Below are positions 1 through 6,019 of a stretch of DNA of 10,846 nt, one piece after another. Origin of the DNA: Halobacteriales archaeon (GTDB taxonomy: Archaea; Thermoplasmatota; E2; JACPAO01; JAHFTW01); assembly GCA_020201445.1 (NCBI GenBank), contig JAIVGU010000004.1:1-10846 (forward strand). The letters are read 5' to 3'. Within the stretch, counting starts at the first letter, position 1; the number at the start of each line of letters is the position of its first letter. Made by a program: the position numbers and the translations under genes. The notes beneath the pieces are model-generated. The model saw only the letters and a program-made list of their open reading frames with translations, ran no database searches and was not told the DNA's origin.

Positions 1-2
1 AC

Positions 3-1055
3 ACATGCCTCGGCTGTCCTGATGATAATGTCGGAGCAGGGCCCGCCTGCATTGACCCCGACCCTTGCCCGTTCGGCAGCGTCGGCTACGGTCCTGCCTG
101 CGTTGAGCGCTGCTACAACGACTCTGTGGGCATCCAACCCGTTTGCGCAGGGGGAACGTGCCCCAGCGGCCAAACGGGCATCTGGCCCGCGTGCGCGGAC
201 GTGACCCCTGACCCATGCCCACCCGGCAAAATCGGCGTGTCTCCCGCGTGCGTGACCCCGCTGGGCTCCTGCGCGCCCGGCTGGGTGGGAATGCCCCCAG
301 CCTGCGTGAACAACCCCGGCTCCTGCCCCTCAGGCTACGTTGGCGTGCCACCCGCCTGCGTAGAGCCCGGGGTCCCCATCGGCCCGCCCGTCGGTCCGCC
401 TGACCCATGCCCGGCCGGCAAGATGGGCACTCCTCCCGCGTGCTTCGCGCCCTTCGTCGTCTGCCCGCCGGGAAGCGTCGGCACGGAGCCGAACTGCGTC
501 CCCACCGAGCCCACCGTGAACTGCCCATCCATCTGCCCGCCGGTCGCGGTCCCCTTGCCCAGCGCTGCCCTCGTGGAGTACGACGGCGCGGACGCCACGC
601 TGGCCAAGTCGGCTCTCTCGGCGCCCCGTTTCACGGTGTTCGTGGGCGGCGTGCCGAGCAACGTGCGGAGCGTCGAAGTCCATGGAGAGGGCCATCTGCT
701 TGGCCAAGCTCCCGTCGACGACCTGGTCGGCGGGGTCTCGACGAGTCCCGTGGTGCGCATCGACAACGTGCAACTCCTCCAGTCCAACGCCTACAGCGTG
801 GTGTTCCGGGACTCCGCCAACAGCGTCAGCTACGACAGCCCGACGCTGAGGCTGTGGACCGATGTGCAGGACTACATCACCACTCCCGGCGCGGACCCGC
901 AGGCCCCCGGGCCGCAGCCGCAGGGCCCCGAAGGGCCGGACAGCCGACTCCGGGCTGCACCGGACCGGGCAGCACTTGGGCGCGAGAGACGCCTCCGGAC
1001 TCGGTCATGCTTGACGACAACGGGAACCGGATTGATGCGAACCATGATGCGCTGA
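3..1055 (+). CDS. Cysteine-repeat secreted-type protein, N-terminal part (5' end outside window, frame broken at 3' end)
   Basis: I do not recognise this family. The frame is open from the left edge, so the true start and any signal peptide lie outside; the GTG at 126 falls inside a repeat and is not a credible start. The first ~165 visible residues hold nine copies of C-x5-G-x2-P-x-C joined by short Pro-rich linkers. A linker with CPSIC follows (about 528-542). Then comes a region of alternating hydrophobic residues (about 560-890, with stretches such as RFTVFVGG and AYSVVFRD) that looks like an Ig-like beta domain. After a Pro/Gly/Gln-rich linker (891-940) this frame degrades into Arg-rich sequence and stops at 1053-1055. 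Convincing coding continues in the -1 frame to 1771. I read 3-1771 as one gene broken by a frameshift, either a sequencing indel or a real mutation. The even Cys spacing suggests disulfide-stabilised modules outside the cell. The family is unknown, but coding status is fairly sure. Confidence 0.72.
   Translation, partial: TCLGCPDDNVGAGPACIDPDPCPFGSVGYGPACVERCYNDSVGIQPVCAGGTCPSGQTGIWPACADVTPDPCPPGKIGVSPACVTPLGSCAPGWVGMPPACVNNPGSCPSGYVGVPPACVEPGVPIGPPVGPPDPCPAGKMGTPPACFAPFVVCPPGSVGTEPNCVPTEPTVNCPSICPPVAVPLPSAALVEYDGADATLAKSALSAPRFTVFVGGVPSNVRSVEVHGEGHLLGQAPVDDLVGGVSTSPVVRIDNVQLLQSNAYSVVFRDSANSVSYDSPTLRLWTDVQDYITTPGADPQAPGPQPQGPEGPDSRLRAAPDRAALGRERRLRTRSCLTTTGTGLMRTMMR
15..497 (+). repeat. Nine tandem Cys modules, C-x5-G-x2-P-x-C
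   Basis: Translated in the frame starting at base 3, nine 12-residue modules fit C-x5-G-x2-P-x-C without a gap. In order they are CPDDNVGAGPAC, CPFGSVGYGPAC, CYNDSVGIQPVC, CPSGQTGIWPAC, CPPGKIGVSPAC, CAPGWVGMPPAC, CPSGYVGVPPAC, CPAGKMGTPPAC and CPPGSVGTEPNC. Linkers vary from 3 to about 15 residues and are rich in Pro, Asp and Val. A further Cys (TC) precedes the first module at the window edge, so the array may extend leftwards. The invariant pair of Cys per module suggests one internal disulfide each, giving an extended stalk. That structural reading is inference; the motif count is direct. Confidence 0.88.
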
Positions 1056-1771
1056 CGAACATCGGCTTCACGGGGTCATGGACCTGGGGGCAGGCGGCCG
1101 GCTGTGGCTACTCCCAGATCGGCCCGTCACATACCTGGGGGTTCGCGGATGGTCACTCCGGCAAGTCTTACCTCTTTGGCAGCGGCAGCTACGGCTTTGG
1201 GTTCGCCACCACCTACGCCGGCGGCGGACGCGACCTGACGCGCCAATGCCAAGGCTTGCAGTGTGAATGGATTGGCTACGAGATTCTCTCATCGAATGCG
1301 CGTTCCTTCATGGTCAAGCCCGACCAAGGCGGACCGGTCTTCGAGGGCATCAACCGGGTCTCGATTCCAGCTTCCTCTGGGGTGCCGCCCTCGCAGTGGG
1401 CCAGCGTCGCCCTAAGCGCCCTGTCCGCGGTGCTTCCCGGCTGGGGCAGCGTGTTCGCAGATGTGCTGGGCTTCACAGTGCCCGGCACCGTGGATGAGAA
1501 CTACGGCAACTACGCTGAAATCGGATCTTCCCCTACTGGCAAGTCGGGAGGAGGCATCCTCATCCGGGGCGCGGTTGCTGGCCAGAAGGAGGTTGTGTCT
1601 GGCTATGATTCCTGGTGGTTCGGCAAGAGTGGAGTCTTTACATGGACCATGGAATCGAGCGTTGACAACCATGCCATGTTCCATGCCTGCGTCGGCTGCA
1701 CCTGGACCGAGCAGAGCACCACATGGTACACCTCTGCCCAGCATCAGGCCAAGGTTCTGGTCCCGGAGTAA
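1007..1771 (+). CDS. C-terminal part of the frameshifted Cys-repeat protein (or a separate unknown ORF)
   Basis: Unrecognised sequence in the frame -1 relative to the upstream part. The coordinates use the ATG at 1007, the first ATG of the convincing segment (MLDDNGNRIDANHDAL), giving 254 residues. The frame is open back to 407, no Shine-Dalgarno site precedes 1007, and the sequence just before it (QPTPGCTGPGSTW, about 941-979) already reads like a linker. That favours a continuation of the upstream protein over an independent start. The region is rich in Gly, Ser, Trp and Tyr (for example GFTGSWTWG and YLFGSGSYGFGF). It has paired cysteines (CQGLQC, CVGC) and one hydrophobic stretch around WASVALSALSAVLPGWG, but no clear membrane anchor at the end. 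It fits an extracellular beta-rich domain. It ends with TAA at 1769-1771, which abuts the ribosome binding site of the next gene. Confidence 0.68.
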   Translation: MLDDNGNRIDANHDALTNIGFTGSWTWGQAAGCGYSQIGPSHTWGFADGHSGKSYLFGSGSYGFGFATTYAGGGRDLTRQCQGLQCEWIGYEILSSNARSFMVKPDQGGPVFEGINRVSIPASSGVPPSQWASVALSALSAVLPGWGSVFADVLGFTVPGTVDENYGNYAEIGSSPTGKSGGGILIRGAVAGQKEVVSGYDSWWFGKSGVFTWTMESSVDNHAMFHACVGCTWTEQSTTWYTSAQHQAKVLVPE

Positions 1772-1775
1772 GGAG
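1770..1775 (+). promoter_or_regulatory. Shine-Dalgarno site for the lipoprotein gene
   Basis: AAGGAG lies 8 bases before the ATG at 1784. Its first two bases are the last two of the upstream TAA stop. This is a strong site and supports translational coupling of the two genes. It also fixes the start of the lipoprotein. Confidence 0.8.
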
Positions 1776-1783
1776 CCTCACCC

Positions 1784-2932
1784 ATGAATCGAATCTTCCC
1801 CACCTTTTCCTTCCTTCTTCTATTGGCGATAGCCCTTTCCGGATGCCAAGGGCGGCTCAACGACCCGCCACGGCCAACAATCCAATGGGGCCTTGGGCTA
1901 CAGATTCCTGAGAGCTTGCCTGCCGCCGGGCCCTTCCGCGAGGGCGCGGAAAACACCACGGCGTTTTTGCATGCCCTGAATCAAACGCTCGCCAAAGTCA
2001 TCAAGGATTGCAGGGGCAACCAGGAGCACCTTGCAACTGCGCGCAAAAACATCGATTCGGGGCTGTTCCTGTTCGCCATCGAACAAGCAATCGATGACTG
2101 CGCTGATTTCTGGAACCAGGCAAGGAAGCTGGTGGAATCAACTCGGGCCAACGGGACCGAAGCAGAAACGTTTGCCCGTCTTGAGAGGGAGGCCATGGAA
2201 ACCATAGCACGACAAGCGAATCGGCTTTCCCAACTTCCACCACCGGGCAGCGTGGCCGACGCAGAGGTGCAGGGACGCTTGATGTCTTCCAATGTGTATT
2301 CTGCCGACATCATCGACACCGCTCAAGATGCCTTCGCAGCCTACAACCGCACAGGCGACAAGGGTGATCTTGAGGTCGCCTACCTCAACACTCTCTTGTC
2401 CATCAATGCAGAGGATGCGACCCTCTTTTTCATCTACCACTATCCATGGTCGAACGGAACATGCACTAGGCCAGATGTAAGCGAGCTTGCCAAATGGCTG
2501 GACTCCGAAATCTCCTGGATCATCAACGCGTCGTTGGTCCTGGAGCCGCCACACCCGAGCATCCCCATCAACCAAATCTATGGCGAGATGGTGAAGGGAA
2601 TCCAACCCTATTTCCGCTACTACGAGAGCCGGGGCTGGTGGCCCGCCATGCTCGGCTTGGTTGGAATCGTCACCTTCGACCGGGCGGTCCTTGAGACCCA
2701 CAAGGAGAACCGCTTGCCGACGAGGGAGGAGGCGAACTACCTGTTTGCGCTTCACCAGAGCATGAACCGGACCTGGAGCGGCGAGTTGCTGATGACCTCG
2801 CTCAACGGACGCATCAACGATGGCGGCCCGTGGGAAGAGGTGCACGAGCCGGAGGCGCGCCAAGCCTTGGCCTTGGAGAAGATTCGTCCTGGCTTCCTGG
2901 GCTTGCATTGCACTGGAACCCCAGGAAAATAG
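1784..2932 (+). CDS. Predicted lipoprotein of unknown function
   Basis: A 382-residue protein that I do not recognise. Residues 1-20 form a lipoprotein-type signal: a short basic start (MNR), a hydrophobic core (FLLLLAIAL) and the lipobox LSGC with Cys21 as the probable lipidated residue. The mature part has no further membrane segment and looks mainly alpha-helical, with many Ala, Glu, Gln and Leu and long helix-like runs around residues 60-160. N-linked-type sequons (for example NTT, NQT, NGT) are frequent, which is compatible with an exported protein. It follows the Cys-repeat gene with a coupled ribosome site, so the pair is probably an operon of surface proteins. Base use is unusual here: I counted 31 G/C in the 60 bases at 2041-2100, against 52 of 60 at 3361-3420 in the next gene. 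This suggests transfer from a less GC-rich source. Coding status is sure; function is unknown. Confidence 0.85.
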   Translation: MNRIFPTFSFLLLLAIALSGCQGRLNDPPRPTIQWGLGLQIPESLPAAGPFREGAENTTAFLHALNQTLAKVIKDCRGNQEHLATARKNIDSGLFLFAIEQAIDDCADFWNQARKLVESTRANGTEAETFARLEREAMETIARQANRLSQLPPPGSVADAEVQGRLMSSNVYSADIIDTAQDAFAAYNRTGDKGDLEVAYLNTLLSINAEDATLFFIYHYPWSNGTCTRPDVSELAKWLDSEISWIINASLVLEPPHPSIPINQIYGEMVKGIQPYFRYYESRGWWPAMLGLVGIVTFDRAVLETHKENRLPTREEANYLFALHQSMNRTWSGELLMTSLNGRINDGGPWEEVHEPEARQALALEKIRPGFLGLHCTGTPGK

Positions 2933-3000
2933 TTGCTGGCCACCAACGACGCCCGCGCCATGCCGCTTTTCCCGTGCCCAAGCTTCCCCCAGCCGTGGCG

Positions 3001-3876
3001 ATGTTCGTGGCGCATGGGGGTGCCAGCGCGGGCAGCCGGAACGTGCGGGGGACGCAGGCGGCGGTGCGGGCGGGGCACGCCGCGCTGGGGAGCGGAGCCT
3101 CGCTGCTGGATGCGACCGTGGAGGCGTGCCGGGTGCTGGAGGACGACGGGGGCTACAACGCGGGGCGGGGGAGCCACCTGCGCCTGGATGGGGAGACGGT
3201 GGAGATGGATGCGGCGTGCATGAGCGGCGACGGCAAGTTCGGGGCGGTGGTCTGCGTCGCGGACATCCGCAACCCGGTGCTGGCGGCGCGGCGGGTGCAC
3301 GACACGCCGCACAATGCCCTCGTCGGGGTGGGGGCGACCCGATTCGCGCGGGGCCTGGGGCTGCCGCCGCGGGAGGCGCCGTCGGAGGAGGCGGTGCGGC
3401 ACGCGGCGGAGGCGCGCCGGACGCTGGCGCAGAAGGGGTTCGCGCCTGAGACAGGGTGGCGGCTGGACCGCATCCTGGCGCACTGGAACTACGACGGGCC
3501 GCCGCCGGAGGAGTTGCGCGACGCGGACACGGTCGGCGTCGTGGCGACGGACGGCGACGGCTTCGCGGCGGCGGCGAGCACGGGCGGACTGAGCATCACG
3601 CTGCTGGGCCGCGCCAGCGACGTCGGCATGGTGGGCGCCGGCCTCTACGCTGGTCCCGCCGGAGCGGTCGCCTGCACGGGGCGCGGCGAGTACCTGGCCC
3701 GCACGCTGTTCAGCTTCCGCGTCTACCAGCGGCTCGAGCGGGGCGAGCCTCCGCAGGCCGCCGTCGACGCCGCGCTGCGGGCGGTGCCGGGGGACCTGCT
3801 GGTGGGCGCCGTCGCGGTCACGTGTGCCGGGTGGGGCAGCGCCAGCAACTGCGAGATGCCCTGGTCGGTGCTGTGA
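3001..3876 (+). CDS. Plant-type L-asparaginase / isoaspartyl peptidase (Ntn hydrolase)
   Basis: A 291-residue member of the asparaginase-2 (Taspase-like) family, near the usual ~300. Family members hydrolyse L-asparagine and/or beta-aspartyl dipeptides after self-cleavage creates a new N-terminal Thr. Visible hallmarks are HGGAS at residues 5-9, YNAGRGS at 52-58, and the cleavage/nucleophile site ADTVGVV with Thr177. Further substrate-site residues are STGG (Thr194), R204 and D207 in GRASDVG, GAGLYAG at 212-218, and CTGRGE (Thr226, Gly227). These line up in order and spacing with the E. coli EcAIII residues Thr179, Thr197, Arg207, Asp210 and Thr230. ATG 3001 was chosen because families of this type start just before the HGGA motif; the open frame further upstream overlaps the lipoprotein gene and has no family sequence. 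No clear Shine-Dalgarno site is seen. The 68-base gap before it marks an abrupt rise in GC. Which substrate it prefers cannot be told from sequence. Confidence 0.92.
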   Translation: MFVAHGGASAGSRNVRGTQAAVRAGHAALGSGASLLDATVEACRVLEDDGGYNAGRGSHLRLDGETVEMDAACMSGDGKFGAVVCVADIRNPVLAARRVHDTPHNALVGVGATRFARGLGLPPREAPSEEAVRHAAEARRTLAQKGFAPETGWRLDRILAHWNYDGPPPEELRDADTVGVVATDGDGFAAAASTGGLSITLLGRASDVGMVGAGLYAGPAGAVACTGRGEYLARTLFSFRVYQRLERGEPPQAAVDAALRAVPGDLLVGAVAVTCAGWGSASNCEMPWSVL

Positions 3877-3900
3877 ACCCTCGACCGCTTGGAATCTAGT

Positions 3901-3919
3901 TTCCACGGCTTTCGTGGCC
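3901..3919. terminator. Small hairpin at the convergent junction asparaginase / ferredoxin
   Basis: CCACG (3903-3907) and CGTGG (3913-3917) can pair around a 5-base loop, between two genes that face each other (stops at 3876 and 3943). There is no T-run, so termination activity is a guess. The same outer sequences (TTCCACGGC ... CGTGGCC) recur at 5861-5886 in the other convergent junction, which supports a shared function or repeat family. Confidence 0.35.
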
Positions 3920-3942
3920 TTCGCGGTTCGGTGGGGGCGAGG

Positions 3943-4200
3943 TCACTGGAAATGCGCCTTGTTGATCTCGATGTACTGCTTCTCCCCCTCGGGCACCTCG
4001 TCGTCGGGGAAGATGGCGTTCACCGGGCACACGGGCTCGCAGGCGCCGCAGTCGATGCAGTCGTCCGGGTTGATGAACAGGTGCTTGGCCTCCGCGAAGC
4101 CTGCCTCGTCCTTCTTCGGGTGGATGCAGTCCACCGGGCAGACGTCGACGCAGCTCGCGTCCTTGGTGCCGATGCACTTGGAGGTGATGACGCGCGTCAT
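3943..4200 (-). CDS. fdxA: 7Fe ferredoxin, FdxA type
   Basis: An 85-residue, acidic, soluble electron carrier. The cysteines follow the 7Fe bacterial-type pattern. Cys9, Cys17 and, by family precedent, Cys58 would hold a [3Fe-4S] cluster. Cys21, Cys48, Cys51 and Cys54 would hold a [4Fe-4S] cluster; the second motif reads [18 protein letters not shown] (21-26) and the end of the second motif (PVNAIF) are very typical of FdxA proteins. Cys25 is an extra cysteine commonly seen in this subfamily. The ATG lies 6 bases after the stop of the oxidoreductase gene. A partial ribosome site (GAGG, 4205-4208) overlaps that stop, so the two are almost certainly co-transcribed and co-translated. The partner enzyme is not certain; the adjacent reductase is the obvious candidate. 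The gene symbol is by family resemblance. Confidence 0.93.
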   Translation of the reverse strand: MTRVITSKCIGTKDASCVDVCPVDCIHPKKDEAGFAEAKHLFINPDDCIDCGACEPVCPVNAIFPDDEVPEGEKQYIEINKAHFQ

Positions 4201-4204
4201 GGGG

Positions 4205-4208
4205 CCTC
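4205..4208 (-). promoter_or_regulatory. Partial Shine-Dalgarno site overlapping the oxidoreductase stop
   Basis: On the minus strand TGAGG overlaps the TGA stop (4209-4207) and precedes the ferredoxin ATG by 4 bases. The spacing is short. The arrangement suggests the ribosome reinitiates on the ferredoxin after finishing the reductase. Confidence 0.45.
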
Positions 4209-4872
4209 ACGTGGCCGCGTGCACGGTCGCCCGCTCGCGGGGGGCGTTGGGCTGGGGGCGGGCGCCGCGCGCGGCCCTGGCGCCGGACTTGGCGTGGACG
4301 TAGCGGAAGCCGCTGTTGGGGCCGTGCTTGGCCTTGTAGCCGAGCGCGATGTTGAGGTAGCCCAGCGGCTCCAGCCAGCGCGCGTGCTCCAGCGGCCCGG
4401 CGTCCACCGGGTCGAAGCCCAGCGCCTCGCCCATCTCCAGGACGGTCCGCTTGGCGTCGGCGTCGTCACTGGCGGCGAACAGGGTCAGGGGCTCCCCGCT
4501 GGCCTGGCCGGTCGGCATGTTCTGGGCGAACACCGTGTTGAACGCCTTCACGACCTTGGCGCCGGGGGCCTGCTCCTGCACCTCCTCGGCGCCGCTGCGG
4601 TCCAGCCGGCCGGCGTACTCCATGTTGCCGGAGAGGGCGTTGGTGACGTCGACGAGGGGCTTGCCGCGCACCCCGTCCCCGAGGTTGGCGATGGCGTCCT
4701 GGCGCGCGCCGTAGGGCACCGCCAGCACCACCACGTCGGCCCAGCGGCCGACCTCCGCCACCTGGGCGGGGTCCTTGCCGGTGGTCCGCACCGCGTAGCC
4801 CGCACCCGCGAGCCCCCGCTCCAGCGCGCTCCCGACGTTCCCCTTGCCGATGATGCCGACGTTCTGGGTCAT
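4207..4872 (-). CDS. NADP oxidoreductase, F420-dependent type (NpdG-like, COG2085 family)
   Basis: A 221-residue Rossmann-fold protein. The dinucleotide-binding motif GKGNVG is at residues 9-14 (after VGII). It is followed by ADVVVLAVPY near residues 54-63, VDVTNAL near 78-84, KVVKAFNTVFAQNMP near 106-120 and a C-terminal DAGPLEHARWLEPLGYLNI segment. These features match F420-dependent NADP reductases and their close relatives, which move hydride between F420H2 and NADP+. The family also contains members acting on other partners, so F420 use is likely but not proven. I chose ATG 4872 because GGAG (4880-4883) sits 7 bases upstream and the Rossmann fold begins at once; the frame stays open to 4965, but the extra residues are Pro/Ser-rich and unlike the family. 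The C-terminus carries a non-family Ala/Arg/Pro-rich tail. It is followed after 6 bases by the ferredoxin gene. Confidence 0.87.
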   Translation of the reverse strand: MTQNVGIIGKGNVGSALERGLAGAGYAVRTTGKDPAQVAEVGRWADVVVLAVPYGARQDAIANLGDGVRGKPLVDVTNALSGNMEYAGRLDRSGAEEVQEQAPGAKVVKAFNTVFAQNMPTGQASGEPLTLFAASDDADAKRTVLEMGEALGFDPVDAGPLEHARWLEPLGYLNIALGYKAKHGPNSGFRYVHAKSGARAARGARPQPNAPRERATVHAAT

Positions 4873-4879
4873 GTCCTGG

Positions 4880-4883
4880 CTCC
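4880..4883 (-). promoter_or_regulatory. Shine-Dalgarno site for the oxidoreductase
   Basis: GGAG on the minus strand, 7 bases before the ATG at 4872. It decides the start in favour of 4872 over the longer open frame. The 125-base divergent gap (4873-4997) must hold promoters for both directions, but I see no convincing TATA/BRE or -10/-35 pair in it. Confidence 0.55.
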
Positions 4884-4997
4884 GCAGGGATGTAGGGCGC
4901 GGGTCGGAAAGAGGCGATTGTGCGGGCAGGGACGGCCCCTCCGGGGTGGCCGGCCGGCTTCGCAAAGGGTTTTTCCGTGTGGTGCGTGCCGGCTGCC

Positions 4998-5843
4998 ATG
5001 GGTCGCTTCGCCAACTCGTGGGCCATCACCAAAGCCAGCCTGCGCGTCGTCTCGCAGGACAAGGAGCTCCTCGTCCTGCCCATCCTGTCCTTCCTCGCCA
5101 GCGTCATGGCGTTCGCTGCCGTCGTCGGCGTCGGCTTCGGCGCGGGGGTCCTGCCCGAGCTCACCCTGGCCGACGGGAGCCTCAACCTCCCGGGCGTCCT
5201 CCTGGCCGCCGCCCTCTACCTCGCCCTCGCCTTCGTGCAGGTGTTCTTCGGCGCCGCCGTCGTGGCGGGCGCCAGCGAGCGCCTGGCCGGCGGCAACCCC
5301 ACCCTGGGCACCAGCCTGCGCGCCGCCTCCCACCGGGCCGGCCGCCTCTTCGTCTGGTCCATCTTCGTGGCCGTCGTCAACCTCCTGCTCCAGATGCTGC
5401 GCGAGCGCGGCGGGCAGGCCGGCCGCCTCGCCGCGGGCCTGGGCAACCTCGCCTGGTCCCTGGCGACCTACTTCATGATCCCGGTGCTGCTGTTCGAGAA
5501 CGACCCGGTGATGAAGTCGGTGGGCCGCTCGGGCTCGCTGTTCAAGAAGACCTGGGGCGAGACCGTCATCGGCAACGGCGGCGTCGGCCTGGTGTTCACC
5601 CTCCTGTCCTTCGCGCTCATCGTCCTGGGCTTCTTCCTCGTGCAGGCGGTCTACCCCGCCGGCGGCCTCGCGGCGGCGCTGCCCATCATCGCCTTGGTGC
5701 TGTTCGCGGTCCTGCTGCTGGCCACCCTCCAGTCGGTCCTCGGCGGCGTCTACAAGGCAGCGCTCTACCGCTACGCCACCACCGGCCAGATTGCGGGCGG
5801 CTTCGAGCCGACGCAGCTCCAGGCAGCGTTCGTCCCGAAGTAG
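4998..5843 (+). CDS. DUF6159-like integral membrane protein
   Basis: A 281-residue protein of unknown function. The N-terminus SWAITKASLRVVSQDKELLVLPILS (residues 7-31, written here only as a landmark) has the Trp, Asp-Lys-Glu-Leu and Pro pattern that I associate with DUF6159. Other landmarks of that family are YFMIPVLLFE (158-167), SGSLFKKTWGE (178-188) and VYKAALYRYA (251-260). The chain ends with AAFVPK. About six membrane helices are visible: residues 24-48, 66-92, 116-134, 147-165, 194-216 and 222-246. The start at ATG 4998 was chosen because the family sequence begins immediately there; the frame is open from 4920, but the earlier residues do not resemble the family. No good ribosome site is seen. 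The gene is divergent from the oxidoreductase operon and convergent with the glycosyltransferase fusion. The family name is from memory of its pattern, so treat it as likely rather than certain. Confidence 0.8.
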   Translation: MGRFANSWAITKASLRVVSQDKELLVLPILSFLASVMAFAAVVGVGFGAGVLPELTLADGSLNLPGVLLAAALYLALAFVQVFFGAAVVAGASERLAGGNPTLGTSLRAASHRAGRLFVWSIFVAVVNLLLQMLRERGGQAGRLAAGLGNLAWSLATYFMIPVLLFENDPVMKSVGRSGSLFKKTWGETVIGNGGVGLVFTLLSFALIVLGFFLVQAVYPAGGLAAALPIIALVLFAVLLLATLQSVLGGVYKAALYRYATTGQIAGGFEPTQLQAAFVPK

Positions 5844-5860
5844 GACTCCCAAACCAACGG

Positions 5861-5886
5861 TTCCACGGCGACAGTTGCGCGTGGCC
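5861..5886. terminator. Hairpin at the convergent junction DUF6159 / glycosyltransferase
   Basis: CCACG (5863-5867) can pair with CGTGG (5880-5884) around a 12-base loop, 18 bases after the DUF6159 stop. It shares its outer sequence (TTCCACGGC at the left, CGTGGCC at the right) with the hairpin at 3901-3919 in the other convergent junction. There is no T-run, so the role as a terminator is unproven. Confidence 0.35.
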
Positions 5887-5900
5887 TAGCTACGGCGAAG

Positions 5901-5972
5901 CGCGGATTTCGCGGATGGCGCGGATTGAGGTCCTTGCACAGGGTTGAATCCGCGTCATCCGCGAAATCCACG
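5901..5972. repeat. Imperfect 26-bp inverted repeat with 20-base spacer and 9-base internal period
   Basis: The left arm is 5901-5926 and the right arm 5947-5972; 24 of 26 positions are complementary. Mismatches pair 5918 with 5955 and 5903 with 5970; each can be a G-U pair in the RNA of one strand. Inside the left arm GCGGAT occurs three times at 9-base steps (5902, 5911, 5920), and the right arm mirrors this with ATCCGC units. It lies between two convergent genes, so the RNA of either strand could form a long stem that blocks read-through. GCGGATTTCGCGGAT-like palindromes resemble REP-type intergenic elements, so a dispersed repeat is the other reading. Confidence 0.78.
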
Positions 5973-6019
5973 GTTTGGCCGGAAGCTCCGACGGCCAACC
6001 TGCTCCGCGGAACCGGGGT

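Noticed and set aside
923..929. Programmed -1 frameshifting as a firm call
   Set aside because: The heptamer is in register but consists only of G and C, I found no obvious pseudoknot by eye, and a single-base assembly error explains the data more simply. Kept only as a finding.
2830..3000. Longer N-terminus for the asparaginase
   Set aside because: It overlaps the lipoprotein gene, shows no signal peptide or family sequence, and the family begins just before HGGA; ATG 3001 fits.
2752..3906. 384-residue minus-strand open frame opposite the asparaginase
   Set aside because: The asparaginase has catalytic motifs in the right order; the antisense frame is Arg/His-rich with none.
3889..5478. 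529-residue plus-strand open frame across the ferredoxin, oxidoreductase and DUF6159 genes
   Set aside because: It runs antisense to two recognisable genes and out of frame in a third. Its Gly/Val/Ala/Arg composition is what antisense high-GC DNA gives.
5901..5972. CRISPR array
   Set aside because: There are only two arms in inverted, not direct, orientation, with 9-base internal units and no regular spacers.
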